This document shows positions 48,501 through 59,694 of a stretch of 64,000 bases of DNA, one piece after another. The notes beneath the pieces were generated by a model. That model worked only from the letters and a program-made list of their open reading frames with translations, was not told the DNA's origin and ran no database searches. The translations under genes were made by a program, and so were the position numbers. How positions within the stretch are numbered: position 1 is the stretch's first letter; each line of letters opens with the position of its first letter. Origin of the DNA: Rhabditoides inermis (Eukaryota > Nematoda > Chromadorea > Rhabditida > Rhabditidae); assembly GCA_963966185.1 (NCBI GenBank), contig CAWZYM010000316.1:1-64000 (forward strand), read 5' to 3'.

Positions 48501-51500
48501 CTAGCCGTTGTCCTCCTCGAGATCCAGCATCTGCACAGAGTTGCCCGCATCCATACCGCCGATCGCATACAACACCTGAACACGAGTGATTGTCGTCTGG
48601 CTCGCACGAGGGACCTTGTCGAGCTGGACGAGGCCGCAGTCGTATCGGCCGGGCGCGAGACGAGGCAGCTGGGTGCGCGAGTGTCCATGCAGAATCTGTG
48701 AGGCAACGCGTTTTAGTAGAGGTCAGACTCAACTTTTGGCAAAAGGCCTTCAGAAAGAGACCCCTCGTGTCTTATGCGATGAGCATGAGAGTAACATGCT
48801 CGAATCCCACCTCCACGTCTCCGAGTGCCTCTCCCGCGTAGCCGCCGGCGACGATCAGCGAGCCGTCCAGCTGCGTGACGGCGAGGTGGCTGCGAGCCTG
48901 CAACTATACGGTACAGTTGCGAATCAAATCAAAAAGTCTTATCCAGGATCTCTATACACAATCCAATGGTTTGGTTCGGTATGGATCCGGTCCCATAGTC
49001 CCCGCGAATGCATATTCCAGAAGGCGGACCGCTACGTGACAACCACATACTGACCTTGGCCAGCGCGGAGTGCTTGCGCCACGTTTGCGCGCCCGCGTCG
49101 TACACCTGCACCTGCAATCGCCAGCCCTTACACACCCGGAAAGCCACACGCGCACATGCACATGCACATGCACTTGCACTTGCACTTGCGCACGCGCACG
49201 CGCACGCACACATGCACACATCCACCTCGTCGCAGTAGCCGTTGCCGTTCGTCCATCCACCGACCACTGCGAGGCTTGCGTCCACCGTGCACAGTGCGAA
49301 CGTCTGCGTCGGACCCGGGTCCGGGAAGCCGCATAGGCGAGCAAAGCCCAGATCTCAAATGGATTGATTAGAGATGCGCGTGCGCAATATGTAATGATAA
49401 CAATCTTTATCTGCCAAGAGATTATAGAGACACAGTAACACAACAGGAAATGTACAGTGTGGCAACTGGCAAATATTGAGCTGACCCTAGGCTATATGTA
49501 TCAAATCTAGCTATTTATGAGGGGCTCTATATCTTTCAATTAACGTTGGCAGACTAATGAATCGCATTCAAACTTTTTCAGCCGTGATTCAAGTGTGACT
49601 TTTCATAGATGAAATCGCACCAACCAGGATGTTGGGGGTCGAACACCTCGATCGTCTGGGACCGCTTCACAGCCACGCAGATCTTGTCGTCGAATGCAGT
49701 GAGCGAAACGAGATCGCTGCTATAGGGAATCGATGAAAATAATAATGAGAACACCATACCTCATACGGCGTCCGCAGTACACTTGAATCCACAGATTCAT
49801 CCCTTCCGCATACTCGTAGACGTAGCGACTGGAAAGTATTTATAAAATTATTCAGGAAAATTCGCCGAGTCACGGTAGAAAATCGAACATGCCGCGGCAC
49901 ACTCCAGCCTTTCCAGCGCTGTATGCCTCTTTTGCTCGCCACCGAGTTTCACCAACTGACCCCGGCTGTCACACGACGAAAATAATAGCGAAAGCTCTAC
50001 TCACTTGTGGCTTCGGACTCCGGTGGCAAAGAGCCTATCGCCAATGACGCATAGTTTCCAGAGGCACTCACGCGACGGGGACGCGATCGGACGCCAACCA
50101 CCTGAGGAACGATATTCGACTCGTTCCCCCACCCCCATCCTCACCGTTCGAGTATACGTTGATAGTCCCGGCAGCGCAGTAGATCTTGCCTTTGTGCACC
50201 ACCGCAGAGCATGAGAGCCTGTATTCAGAGGTGCGCAAAAAGTGAATGCCCGTTGACGTGACTCACATGCTGTTGATGAGCTGAGGTCCGTCGCGCCATA
50301 CGCCGCTCGCCTTCCACTTTCGCCGCTGCCTCACCCCCACACGATCACTGCACGAGTCCGGAGTCGTCAGCACAAGCGCCTGACAGGAAGTGTATAATCC
50401 AAGGAATGTATAAGTCCACCAATCTGCGCGTACATCACGCGTTTTAAAGGGACACCCCACTCTAAATTTCGAGTATACAAAGCGCGAAACTAGCTCAGCA
50501 ATTTCGGAGCGAAAAATTATCGTGCTCTAATTGGCACCGTATGACAAGAGCGATGTAGACTGTAGACTTTCCTTGGCGTTCATATCTCTGATCCGCTGTG
50601 CCTTCTACATGTCCAAGTGGCGCAGTGGTAACGATCTCGCTTGGCAAGAAGCAGCCCGCGGATTCTTCTCTTGCTCTTCGTACCCACGCAATATTTTGAC
50701 ATCATTCAATGGGTGCTGTTTTTTGTCTAACAACCCTAATGTCTCTCGTAAAAAGAAAGAAACTCATTGATAGGCCCACTATATAAACAAATAGTAACAC
50801 GTGAAAGAATATCCAAATATAATAACTTTTCATAAATAATTCATACTATAAAAATGAATGGAACATGTAGAAAACAAGCCGCGAAGTTTTCATTTCGTAG
50901 TGAGAAATACCGAATCGGTAACTATGGTCATACATCGATTACTGAATCGGTACTTCTCACTACGAAATGGAAACATTGCTGCTCATTTGTTACACGTTGT
51001 GCTTATTTTTTTAGCATATAGTTCATTCATGAAAAGTTGTTGTATTTTAATATTTTTTTCATGTGGCAGATATACGAATTCAGACAAACACTTCAAAAAT
51101 GTCTTGTGTACTTACAGTGAGGGCGTTGTAGAATATGTGGAAGCAATCTTTATCGTCAGCGACCAGCGGCTCCTTGCCCACAACGTCCACCAGGAACCTT
51201 CTCTCCAGACACGAGAGTCGGACGAGACCGAGAAGCCTGCGAGCGCGTACAGGTAAGATGTGTGTGATCAGGCTATTCGCAATAGGGCCCTTAAAACGCC
51301 TACGAAATACATGATTTGGTCGCGTTTCGAAATAAGTTTCGCTACTACTTATAGTGATGTGGCCAAGATGTACCAAACTGGCCGAAAAACGGTTTAGAGT
51401 AACGACCAGTACGCACTCACTCCTTCATGTGCTGCTTCCTGTCTGGATCGGCGCGCACCCAGTTGCACACTCCCAGAAACACGTTCGATTCGCGACAGCA

Positions 51501-52459
51501 CACGGCCGGATCTGGATTGACTTGGTACTACAAACTACAAGTATCCTACCAAGGTGCTAGGATAAGATTAAAGAGCTTACCTGCGAGCAAAGAGAGCAGG
51601 TCGGCCTTGGCGAGTGTTAGAAAGTCGGGAGTATCGATCAGGCGACTGCAATACAATGAAAATTTATACAGCCGTTATGCGAAAGTTCACTCACTCGAGG
51701 TTCTCGCATGCGGCCTTCCAGGCGCGCTCCTGAATCTTCTCGCAGTTGTAGAGAGACGCGAACGTCCACAGCTCGAGGCAGTTCGACTCCACAACGCTAT
51801 CCTCAATCAACCTAAAATCCAACTTATCCGCAATCTGATTGAATCGTTAGCTCTCGATCTGTAAAGCTGACAGGCGGCACTTTTGTTTTGACTCACTTGG
51901 CACATCGCTCCTTCAGTTTGTCCAGGTGCAGATAACTCGCCTCGGGGAGAAGGCGAGGCGCGATCGACTCGTCTGGAAAACAGTTGTGCCACAAAAATTA
52001 TAACGCGCCGATGGGGATGTTGCAGGTGTACATGTACTCGAGCAGCATGTCCACAATGTCCTCGTCCATGTCCTGGAAGTGCCAAATACAATAAACAACG
52101 AACAATAACAACAACTCACAAGTATCACTTCCTTCTCGATGGTCTCCTTGAAACCCGAGTGGAACATGTTCATGAAATGCGGCGACGCGGCAGCCAGAAC
52201 AGCCATATGTGCGTGGAACTGAACGTCGTACCATATACATTTAAATAAACAACATAGTCACTATATCTGTAATCGCCTCGCCTCACCTCACTTGCCACAG
52301 TAGATCCGCTGGCGGGTCGAGAGAAGATCTTCACGTCACACATCCTGCCCGCTCTGACAAGCATTTGATGACGACCGTAGAGATTCATTAAACACACAAA
52401 GCATCAACTCACCGCCTCAAGCTGTTCAGACGACCGAGCAGTTGCTTTTCTTCCTCCAT
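48501..52459 (-). CDS. BTB-BACK-kelch protein C
   Basis: A multi-exon minus-strand gene from ATG 52459 (MEEEKQLLGRLNSLRR) to TAG 48501. BTB: RMCDVKIFSR, FHAHMAVLAAASPHFMNMF, DMDEDIVDMLLEYMYTC. BACK: DESIAPRLLPEASYLHLDKL, ESNCLELWTFASLYNC, CRESNVFLGVCNWVRAD. Kelch-type repeats include SLAVVGGWTN, SLIVAGGYAG and VLYAIGGMDAG. It is closest to gene B in its BTB exons. The intron at 51973-52008 (36 bp) starts GC where gene B has GT at the same position, so a T-to-C change has been tolerated. One intron (about 50.4-51.1 kb) contains a tRNA-like SINE. The function by family is as a Cullin-3 substrate adaptor. Confidence 0.88.
49145..49235 (+). repeat. CACATG/CACGCG alternating purine-pyrimidine tract
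   Basis: About 80 bp of alternating C/A/T/G dinucleotides (CACATGCACATG then CGCACGCGCACG) in an intron of BTB-kelch C. It is a typical potential Z-DNA tract. Confidence 0.8.
50447..50725 (+). mobile_element. tRNA-like SINE, copy 2
   Basis: The head TTAAAGGGACACCCCACTCT leads into GAAAAATTATCGTGCTCTAA and TTGGCACCGTATGACAAG. Next is the tRNA-like part with A-box TGGCGCAGTGGTAACG and a decayed B-box, then the ACGCAATATTTTGACATCAT tail. It is colinear with the minus-strand copy at 61880-62109. It is intronic in BTB-kelch C. Confidence 0.75.
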
Positions 52460-52921
52460 ACTCGCTTCTTGGCTCGGCTGTCAACTACAACTGAATGCTC
52501 ACCTCATCACCGCATATAGATCGTTGATAAATGACTAACAAAACATGAAGAACAATACTGAACAAGTAAGAAAACCGAGAGTAAAAAAATTATGACTATT
52601 AAAAAAAACATTAACAAAAATACAAAGTAATCAATGAGTTCATTATCTCTATTTTCGCGCCAATTTTTTTTGAATTGAAAATGCACTGTCAATAGGCGTG
52701 TTCAAATTATTAATTTTTCGTAATCGATTGAAAACAGCTGTTTTTCAACGTTAAGTTAATGAATTTTAACATTAATTACACATACCTTTACTAACTAACA
52801 GTTCCGCAAGTTTTGCTGACTGGTGCATATCTACATGTTCATGTCTTCTTTCTCTCTCTCCAGTTTCATGTCATTTTGACTTTCTTGAACCTTCTCATCT
52901 CATTAGTAGATACTTCAGGTG

Positions 52922-54070
52922 ATGTCGGACGAGAACAAAGTGACGATGAGATCGTCGGAGCTGCAGCAGCTCTTTGATTTGATCGAGAACGACCGGGTGA
53001 CGGACGCGCGCTCCCTTTTCGAGCACATACTCCAAAGAAACGGCGAGCAGCGCAATGGTTCGTTTTTTAATAGTGATTATCTATTTTATCGGTTGTTACA
53101 TACAGAGATGGCGCAGAACGTGGAGCAGGAGGATGATATGGAGTCTACCGACGCCAACGCCAACATGATCGCCAAACCCGAGATGACCAGCGAGAGTGAA
53201 GGTGTCGTCTTGGTTTCAATTCAATTCACTGGCTTTTATATATTTTATGGTGTCATTTATATATGTGTTTTGAATGTTTTGGTTACAGGGGCGGTTGCTC
53301 CGAAAAAGGATACGTTGCACCCTTATGACTGGCCGCAGCCGAGTGACGACCACACTGCTGACACGACCGGAGCGCCCGGAGGTACGCTCAGATGTTTACT
53401 GAAGTTCCTCACGATATCTTTCAGTTGCCGCGCGCTCGAGTGACCCGCTGGTAGAACAGGCCAGTTGGACGGAAGGCAGTGATGTCATCGAGGCGAGTCG
53501 GTCAGAGAAGCGAGAGCCTCCGCCGAAGATGACGGCCGAGATTGCGGAGCAGCAGAGACTGGTACTCGAGCAGGCGGCTCTCACCGACAACAGCCACGTC
53601 GTGGAGCGGGTGTGCAAGGCGAGGGCGCAGATGGAGGAGGAGATGGCGAGGCTGCAGAGAGAGAACGAGCAGCTCGCACGGGAGAAGAGGCAGTTCCAGA
53701 AGGGGATCGAGTACATGGAGCGGATGGAGCGGGTGGAGCAGCAGGCGGAGGAGCTGCTGGAGCAGAAGCTGCGCGAGTCTGGCGAGAGGCTGCCGGAAAC
53801 ACGGAAGCTGCTGGATGCTATGCGAGTGGAAGCAAGGCTCGTGAATGCTGAGAAGCTGAAAATGATAAGACAGTTGAACGAGCAGGAGGTGGCGAGTCAG
53901 AAGGAGCTGCTCGCAATGATGGTCTCGGTCGGCGCGCAAAAGGACGTACGTCCAGTTCTTCTTCCAAACATGGCTGTTTATTGTTTTGATGTTGTTCAGA
54001 AGGCTGGGTTTCCGTTTGCTGGTCTGCCGCCACCTGGATCGCAGCTCACCGCGCAGGACTGTTTCGTGAG

Positions 54071-54160
<90 letters not shown>

Positions 54161-55923
54161 GTTCTGCTGTCTGCTGTGGATTTGAAAACGGAATTCGATT
54201 AGTTACCCCCTAGGCAATCTCTGATATCAGTTTGGTTGTCATGTGACCTAAACAGCACTCCATGTGAGGATTGTGTTTGCAGGAGTGCGGCTCTCGCATA
54301 GTGGAGCAGCTGCGTGCTTGTCGTCTGTCTAGCCGCGGGGCGCTCGGCCTGCTCGCGCCCGAGGAACACGGCGTGTTCGCGCGCGTCTGCGCCTCGCGAG
54401 GCCTCCCCGCCCCCGCCATCAACACGCCTGTCGCCGAAAGGGACACGACGGTAGGTTTCGTTTTTTCACGCTTCGTTTGTGATAAGCTGATAAGTTCTCT
54501 GCAGCAGGATGAGTCTGGTGCGAAGACCCAGCCGAAGCCGGCGCCGCCAAAGAAGAAGGCCGCGCGGAAGAAGAGTGGCGTCATCTCGGCGGTGAGGCAT
54601 TTGATATTGATTGATTGGAACTTGTTCAGCCCAAGTCCGTCAAACATGCAGCCCCGCCGGATACCGTCAAGTGCGTGACGTGCGACGCACCGGCCGACAC
54701 CGTCCTGTGGGTTGGAATGATTTATTGTTTAATTGAAGGTACACCAATATTTCTACGAGCTGTGTGTAGTGCTTTGTTGTCATTTATTGATTGATTGTTT
54801 GCTATATTGATTGTTTTGCCGTGTAGACGCGAGCACTGCGGCAACGCGCACCCCACCGGCGAGTGCGGCCGCTACGAGACGACAAGCGGCCTGCGCTGCG
54901 GACAGTTCGTCAACATCTGCATCAATGTGCGTGCATGTGAATCCATTGATAATATAAAGTTTATTAGTGTACATATGATAGAAACAGTGCGAAACATCAT
55001 AATGAGCAATTGCATATGTTCTTTGTTGTATTATGTTTCCATGTGTGTACGAAATCTGGAGACGATGGAGAACATGTTGTGTGTATGATAGAAGATGTGG
55101 TTGCAGTGTTGGACGGAGAAACGGGCCGAGATGGGCTATCTGAACAGACAGCCGCCGCCCTATACAGAGGCCAGACCGAGCAAGGTGCGTGGGTGGGATA
55201 CTGGTGGCATTTCCATGTTTTTGTCTAGTTATCAGAATCGGTCAACGTTATTGTGATTTCTAACAGGAGACTTAAAGTTATTACAATTTCGTGTCAGACT
55301 GACTAGTTATCAATGTCGGTGAAACATTTTGTTTACGGTTTCTAGATTTCTTGACATTACTTATATTTATCACGGATTGCTAGTTTTGATTGTGGACGAA
55401 ACACAAAGATTGTTGTTGAGTTGAACTATCATATCGTTTGTTCTCAACGCCGCATTTCCTGAGAATGAGTGTTGAGGGGTGCTGGCAGGAGTGCGCGACG
55501 GGCGCTGCTGCGACCTCTTCAAAGGCGGGCGAGTCGAGTAAGGTGAGACACGCACTCATCACTCATGAGACATGTTTGGACAACTGCTTATGAATCAAGC
55601 ATCGTATCATTTGCAGGATGCGGGTGTGGTGCGAGAGGATGAGGAGGAGAACGCGCGGAGGGTGGAGGCGGCCAGGCACGACGCTGTGGCACTCGAGAGG
55701 TACGACCAGCTGTCCAGCACCAGGGATGCCATGGTCGCCATGAACGAGCGGCTGGCCGACGAATACGCGGACAGGAGGTGAGGGAGAGGGAGAGAGAGAG
55801 GGAGGGGAGAGGAGGAGGGAGAAAGGAGAAGATGCCTTGTCAGTCAGTGGAAGCCGTACGATCTGGTGGAAATGAGTGTGATGGGCATTCTGTGGAACTC
55901 GACGAGGTGCCGCGCTATCGGTG

Positions 55924-55971
<48 letters not shown>

Positions 55972-56209
55972 TCCCCCCTCCTTCCACCCTCCTCTCTCTC
56001 CAGGCGAGACCGGCTCGTTTCACCCGAATCGTCGCATGGTGTGGACGATGAAGGAGCACGACCGGTTCCAGCAGTACTCGAGTGCCCTCGAGCAGTTGAG
56101 GAAGGAGGTGGGGGAGAGGGAGCGGCAGGCGGGGGAGGGAGGGCACGAGCAGCCTGTCCCTGCCGAGCTCGGAGCGAGTGGAGAAGAAGAAGGCACGGTA
56201 CAGCAGTAG
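52922..56209 (+). CDS. coiled-coil protein with Cys-rich zinc motif
   Basis: Fourteen exons from ATG 52922 (MSDENKVTMRSSELQQLF) to TAG 56207-56209, about 630 aa, with phases consistent. Order: an acidic N-terminus; a long charged coiled coil (exon 53425-53940, QMEEEMARLQRENEQLAREK and following heptads); a Pro/Lys segment (PKPAPPKKKAARKK); and a Cys/His cluster CVTCDAPADTV, REHCGNAHPTGECG, LRCGQFVNICINCW that should bind zinc. After that come an Ala/Ser linker, another charged helix (VREDEEENARRVEAARHD) and a conserved-looking block WKPYDLVEMSVMGILWNS. The tail is Glu/Gly-rich. I do not recognise the family. The CxxCDAP start of the zinc cluster resembles that of the RING-like protein at 15293. 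The function is unknown; a scaffold role is a guess. Confidence 0.75.
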
Positions 56210-56694
56210 AGGTACGCTCGTGCACTTACTCACTCTTACTAACTGTAGATGTTGTTTATGCTAATGTTGTTTATGTTACGTTGACTAGCATGTTTGTTTT
56301 GACTTATCGTTTACGTTCACGTTGTTTGTTGCTGTTTGGTTGTTGAAAGTTGAGTTACATAAATATCACTGTGTTGTGGGTTGTGGTTGTGAGGTATATT
56401 GGTATCAGAAACTCAATGTCAGAAACTGTCAATCGTGCTTTATTGGGGCATAGTGATTGAATGTAAGGTGAGCATCTGCTAATTGGAAGGTTGAAGTTTG
56501 GGTTGTAAATCAAATTGAAAAATATCTTCCTCTTCCTCGCTGTTTATTTCATTGAACACAAACATATTTCACTCTTTATCCGAGTTTAATCAAACACAAA
56601 CACATCGAGCCATTTCTTAACTAAACACAGTCGCAACAGCTACAACCGCCTCGATGTAGGTTTTTCTTATCGTACTTATTTTAAGACACACTAT

Positions 56695-58333
56695 TCACTG
56701 AGCGGGGGCAGGGGTAGCAGCCTCGGCGGGGGGAGCGGCAGCGGTCTCAGCAGGGGGCGCAGCGGCGGCGGCGGGAGATTCGGCCGGAGGCGTGGGAGCA
56801 GGAGCAGGAGCAGCCTCCTCCTTCTTCTCCTTGGGCGCGTGCTGCAGCTTCGTTCCCCTCTGTCGGTCCGAGTTGTTCTCTTCGGGTCCGCCGGGCGCAG
56901 TGCACTGCAAGAGTACTGTAGATTGGAGTACTGTGCGTACAGTACCTGCGGGGCGGCGTTGTCGGCGGGCATGGGTTCCTTTTTGGCGAGTTCCTTGGCA
57001 ATGAGCATGCGCGCGGTTTTGCCGAGCGGACGGAAGGTCTGAATATGATTTCTGAGGACAAGAAGAGAAGGGACAACGTACGTTGAACGAGCAGGAGAGA
57101 TCGGCTCCGACGAGCATGGTGGCGGCGTGGTTGTCGAACTGGCCACAGTAGTGCGGAGCAGAGAAGAGCGTCACCTATACGGTACGTACAGTAACCAGCT
57201 GGCTACCGCCCACCCACCAATCGTCTGTCTGCCAGGAACTCGTATCCGTCCTGCACCACCTGGTGCGCCCTCGCGATCAGATCGATGTCGAGCGTCTTGC
57301 ACATCTCACCCACTATGTCCTCGCCAAACGTGTACGACACTCCGCGAGTGTTCGCCTTCCAGCCTAGGTTACGGTATACTACAGTACACGGCACCTTACA
57401 GTACCCTGAATCTTGGGGTCCGGGTCGGCCCAGAGAATGTCGATGTACATTGACGGCATCGGGGGCGTCTCCATCGGACGGTATTCTGCGCGCAAGTCCT
57501 CGATCGACTGAAGGGTAAGGGTACGGTAGTTAGTCATACGGTAGCTACCGTATACCTTCATCTGGGGTGAGATTCCGCCGTGCATGCAGAGAATGCGGCC
57601 GCCGATCAGACCAGTAAGCGGCATCACCGAGAAGGCTTTCTGGAATGACGATTATTGTACCTACCGTATACCTTTATACCGTACCTGGAAGTACTGCCAG
57701 AGACGGGGCGACTTGTAGCGGCGGTTGATCTCTTCGTAGAATCCGTAGACGCGGTTCACGTTGTGACACTCGTGGTTGCCACGAAGGAGGAAGAAGTTCT
57801 CCGGATAGAGCAGCTGGGGTACGGTAGATTAGTTATACTGTAGGTGTACTGGCGATACCTTGTAGGTGAAGAGGAGGCAGACAGTCTCGAGGTTCTGCTT
57901 TCCCCTGTCAACATAGTCTCCGAGGAACATGTAGTTCTGCTCGGGCGGGAAACCGCTCTTGTCGAAGATGCGCAGGAGGTCAGAGTACTGTAAGGGTAGG
58001 TTAGGTATACGGTATGTACGATACCTGTCCGTGAATGTCTCCGCAGATGACGACCGGCGGGTCGATCTCGATACACGTGGGCTGGCGGGCGAACAGCTTA
58101 TACGCCGCCACACACATCATCGACAGCTCCTTCTCCGACACCTAGACATACGGTAGAATACAGTAATCCAGACACGGTACCTGTGTGGTGAGTCGTCCGC
58201 CCTGCATGCCGACCTTGAGGAGGCGGGAGACGAGCGACTGCAGCTCGGGCGGTCCGAGGGAGGCGGGCGGCGGCGGAGGGCCCTTGGAGGGCGCGGGCGG
58301 CGCGGCGGCCGCAGCTGCCTCTGTCATCTGCAT
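56695..58333 (-). CDS. PP1-type Ser/Thr protein phosphatase with Pro/Ala-rich tail
   Basis: Ten exons on the minus strand, from ATG 58333 ([13 protein letters not shown]; an inner ATG at 58327 is possible) to TGA 56695. All PPP-family motifs are present in order: [40 protein letters not shown] and [11 protein letters not shown]. The metal-binding and catalytic residues therefore look intact and the enzyme should dephosphorylate phosphoserine/threonine. The core is closest to PP1. The C-terminus departs from canonical PP1 with a Lys/Ala/Pro low-complexity tail ([16 protein letters not shown]). Nematodes have expanded PP1-like genes, several acting in sperm (for example gsp-3/gsp-4 in C. elegans). 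Introns are about 40 bp and full of TACGGTA/TACCGTA words. Confidence 0.92.
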
Positions 58334-58726
58334 AGGAAAAAGTAGCAGGGCGGCCGCAGAAACACGAGAAAATGACGTCACTCGCACATGTTACTCAGTG
58401 CGAGAGTGTGTTGACCACGCGAGAATCAAGTCAACATAGAAATGAGTGAAGGCAGGGGAGGAGACGACCGACCAGGCAACCGTCCGCGGACAGAGAGCGA
58501 GAGCCGACTGGCGAGAGCCGGCAGGCACTGCCTTATGTGGTGTGCGCGTGGCGCAGGCTAATGAGCGAGCGGCGAGACACCGTGTGCTAATGCGGGCGAG
58601 ATGATTTTGCTGATCAACCAAATCTAGTGAACAGGGGAAAACACAAAACACACGTGCACGAGGTGTATCACAAACGCTTTATTGGCGGGGATAAAGAAGT
58701 ACAATGGTGAGTTGGTAAGAAAGGGA

Positions 58727-59240
58727 CTACTTGTGGTAGGGGACGTTGATGATTCGATTGGCGAGAGTAGGGGTGAGGAAGAGGGTGCACACAGCCACCA
58801 TGATAGTGAACACCAACAGCACGCTGCTCACCACGCAGATCGACGCGCAGATACACAGCCCGTTCACCGCCTGCAATACTGTATGTGAGACAGTTACGGT
58901 ACTCTGAAATACCTTCAACTCCTCGCGTTTGACACGCTTCGCCGCGCCCAGGTTCTCGCCCTTCACTGCCGACATCACGGAGGCGACTGCAATTTGGCAA
59001 AACGTTCAGCCCGATGCGGGGCTCGAACCCGCGACAACCAGATTAAGAGTCTGGTGTTCTACCGACTGAGCTAACCAGGCGTGGTTATGAAAATGCAGTG
59101 TGGCGTAATCTTATGATCGCAAGCGCGAGTGATAGGGAATAGCGGCAGGCGCGTGTAAGAGAAACGGGAAATAGGAGAAAGGGAGAGAGACGGGTACACT
59201 GACCAGTGCTCTTCTCGCCGTGGCGAGACGAATCGCCCAT
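58727..59240 (-). CDS. 84-aa integral membrane protein, unknown family
   Basis: Three minus-strand exons (59204-59240, 58913-58986, 58727-58870) total 255 bp with all phases closed. The N-terminal half is hydrophilic and basic (GAAKRVKREELK). Residues about 42-70 are strongly hydrophobic (ICVVSSVLLVFTIMVAVCTLF), and the protein ends NVPYHK. It should be a single-pass or hairpin membrane protein with a cytosolic basic N-terminus; no signal peptide is seen. I do not recognise an orthologue. The first intron (58987-59203) contains a complete tRNA-Lys gene on the same strand. A TTTTTAG acceptor lies just before the ATG. Confidence 0.75.
59009..59080 (-). tRNA. tRNA-Lys (anticodon CTT)
   Basis: A 72-nt cloverleaf. 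The acceptor stem GCCTGGT pairs with ATCGGGC (two G-U pairs). The D arm is TAGCTCAGTCGGTAGA, and the anticodon stem ACCAGA/TCTGGT encloses loop CTCTTAA. The T arm GCGGG-TTCGAGC-CCCGC pairs perfectly. A and B boxes are intact. It lies inside the first intron of the small membrane protein gene, on the same strand. Confidence 0.95.
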
Positions 59241-59694
59241 TTCTAAAAACACTTACAAGATACAACAAACAACAAACACAACAAGTAAACAACTCACTCG
59301 ACCACTTCGACCGGGCACGCTACTAGCAATGAACTCATTCCGCATAGAAATGAGATATTTAGAGTTTGCTCCAGGGCGGAAATGAGCGTCATTCCTTGAG
59401 AAAAAAAACACTTGTTCGAAGCATGATCTGCCTTGAAAGTCGGCGACAGCGCCTATCACGTTGAAAACTGCACAAGCAAAGGAACATTCATTCACATCAC
59501 TTACGACATATGTACATCATTTATTACTATTGTTCGATTCTGTGCAAATCATACAATTCATACTCCATTATATGTACAATATACAAACATATTGTCAAAG
59601 TGAGTTAAAACGCAGTCTGAGACGCAATCAATAATCATTAAACAGTTTCCTTGATCTGTACAGTATTCAAAAATCTACAGTACCCTAGACCTGT
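59241..59694. other. intergenic interval
   Basis: About 450 bp of AT-rich DNA between the start of the membrane protein gene and the end of the F-box-like gene. Nothing is supported. Confidence 0.5.
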
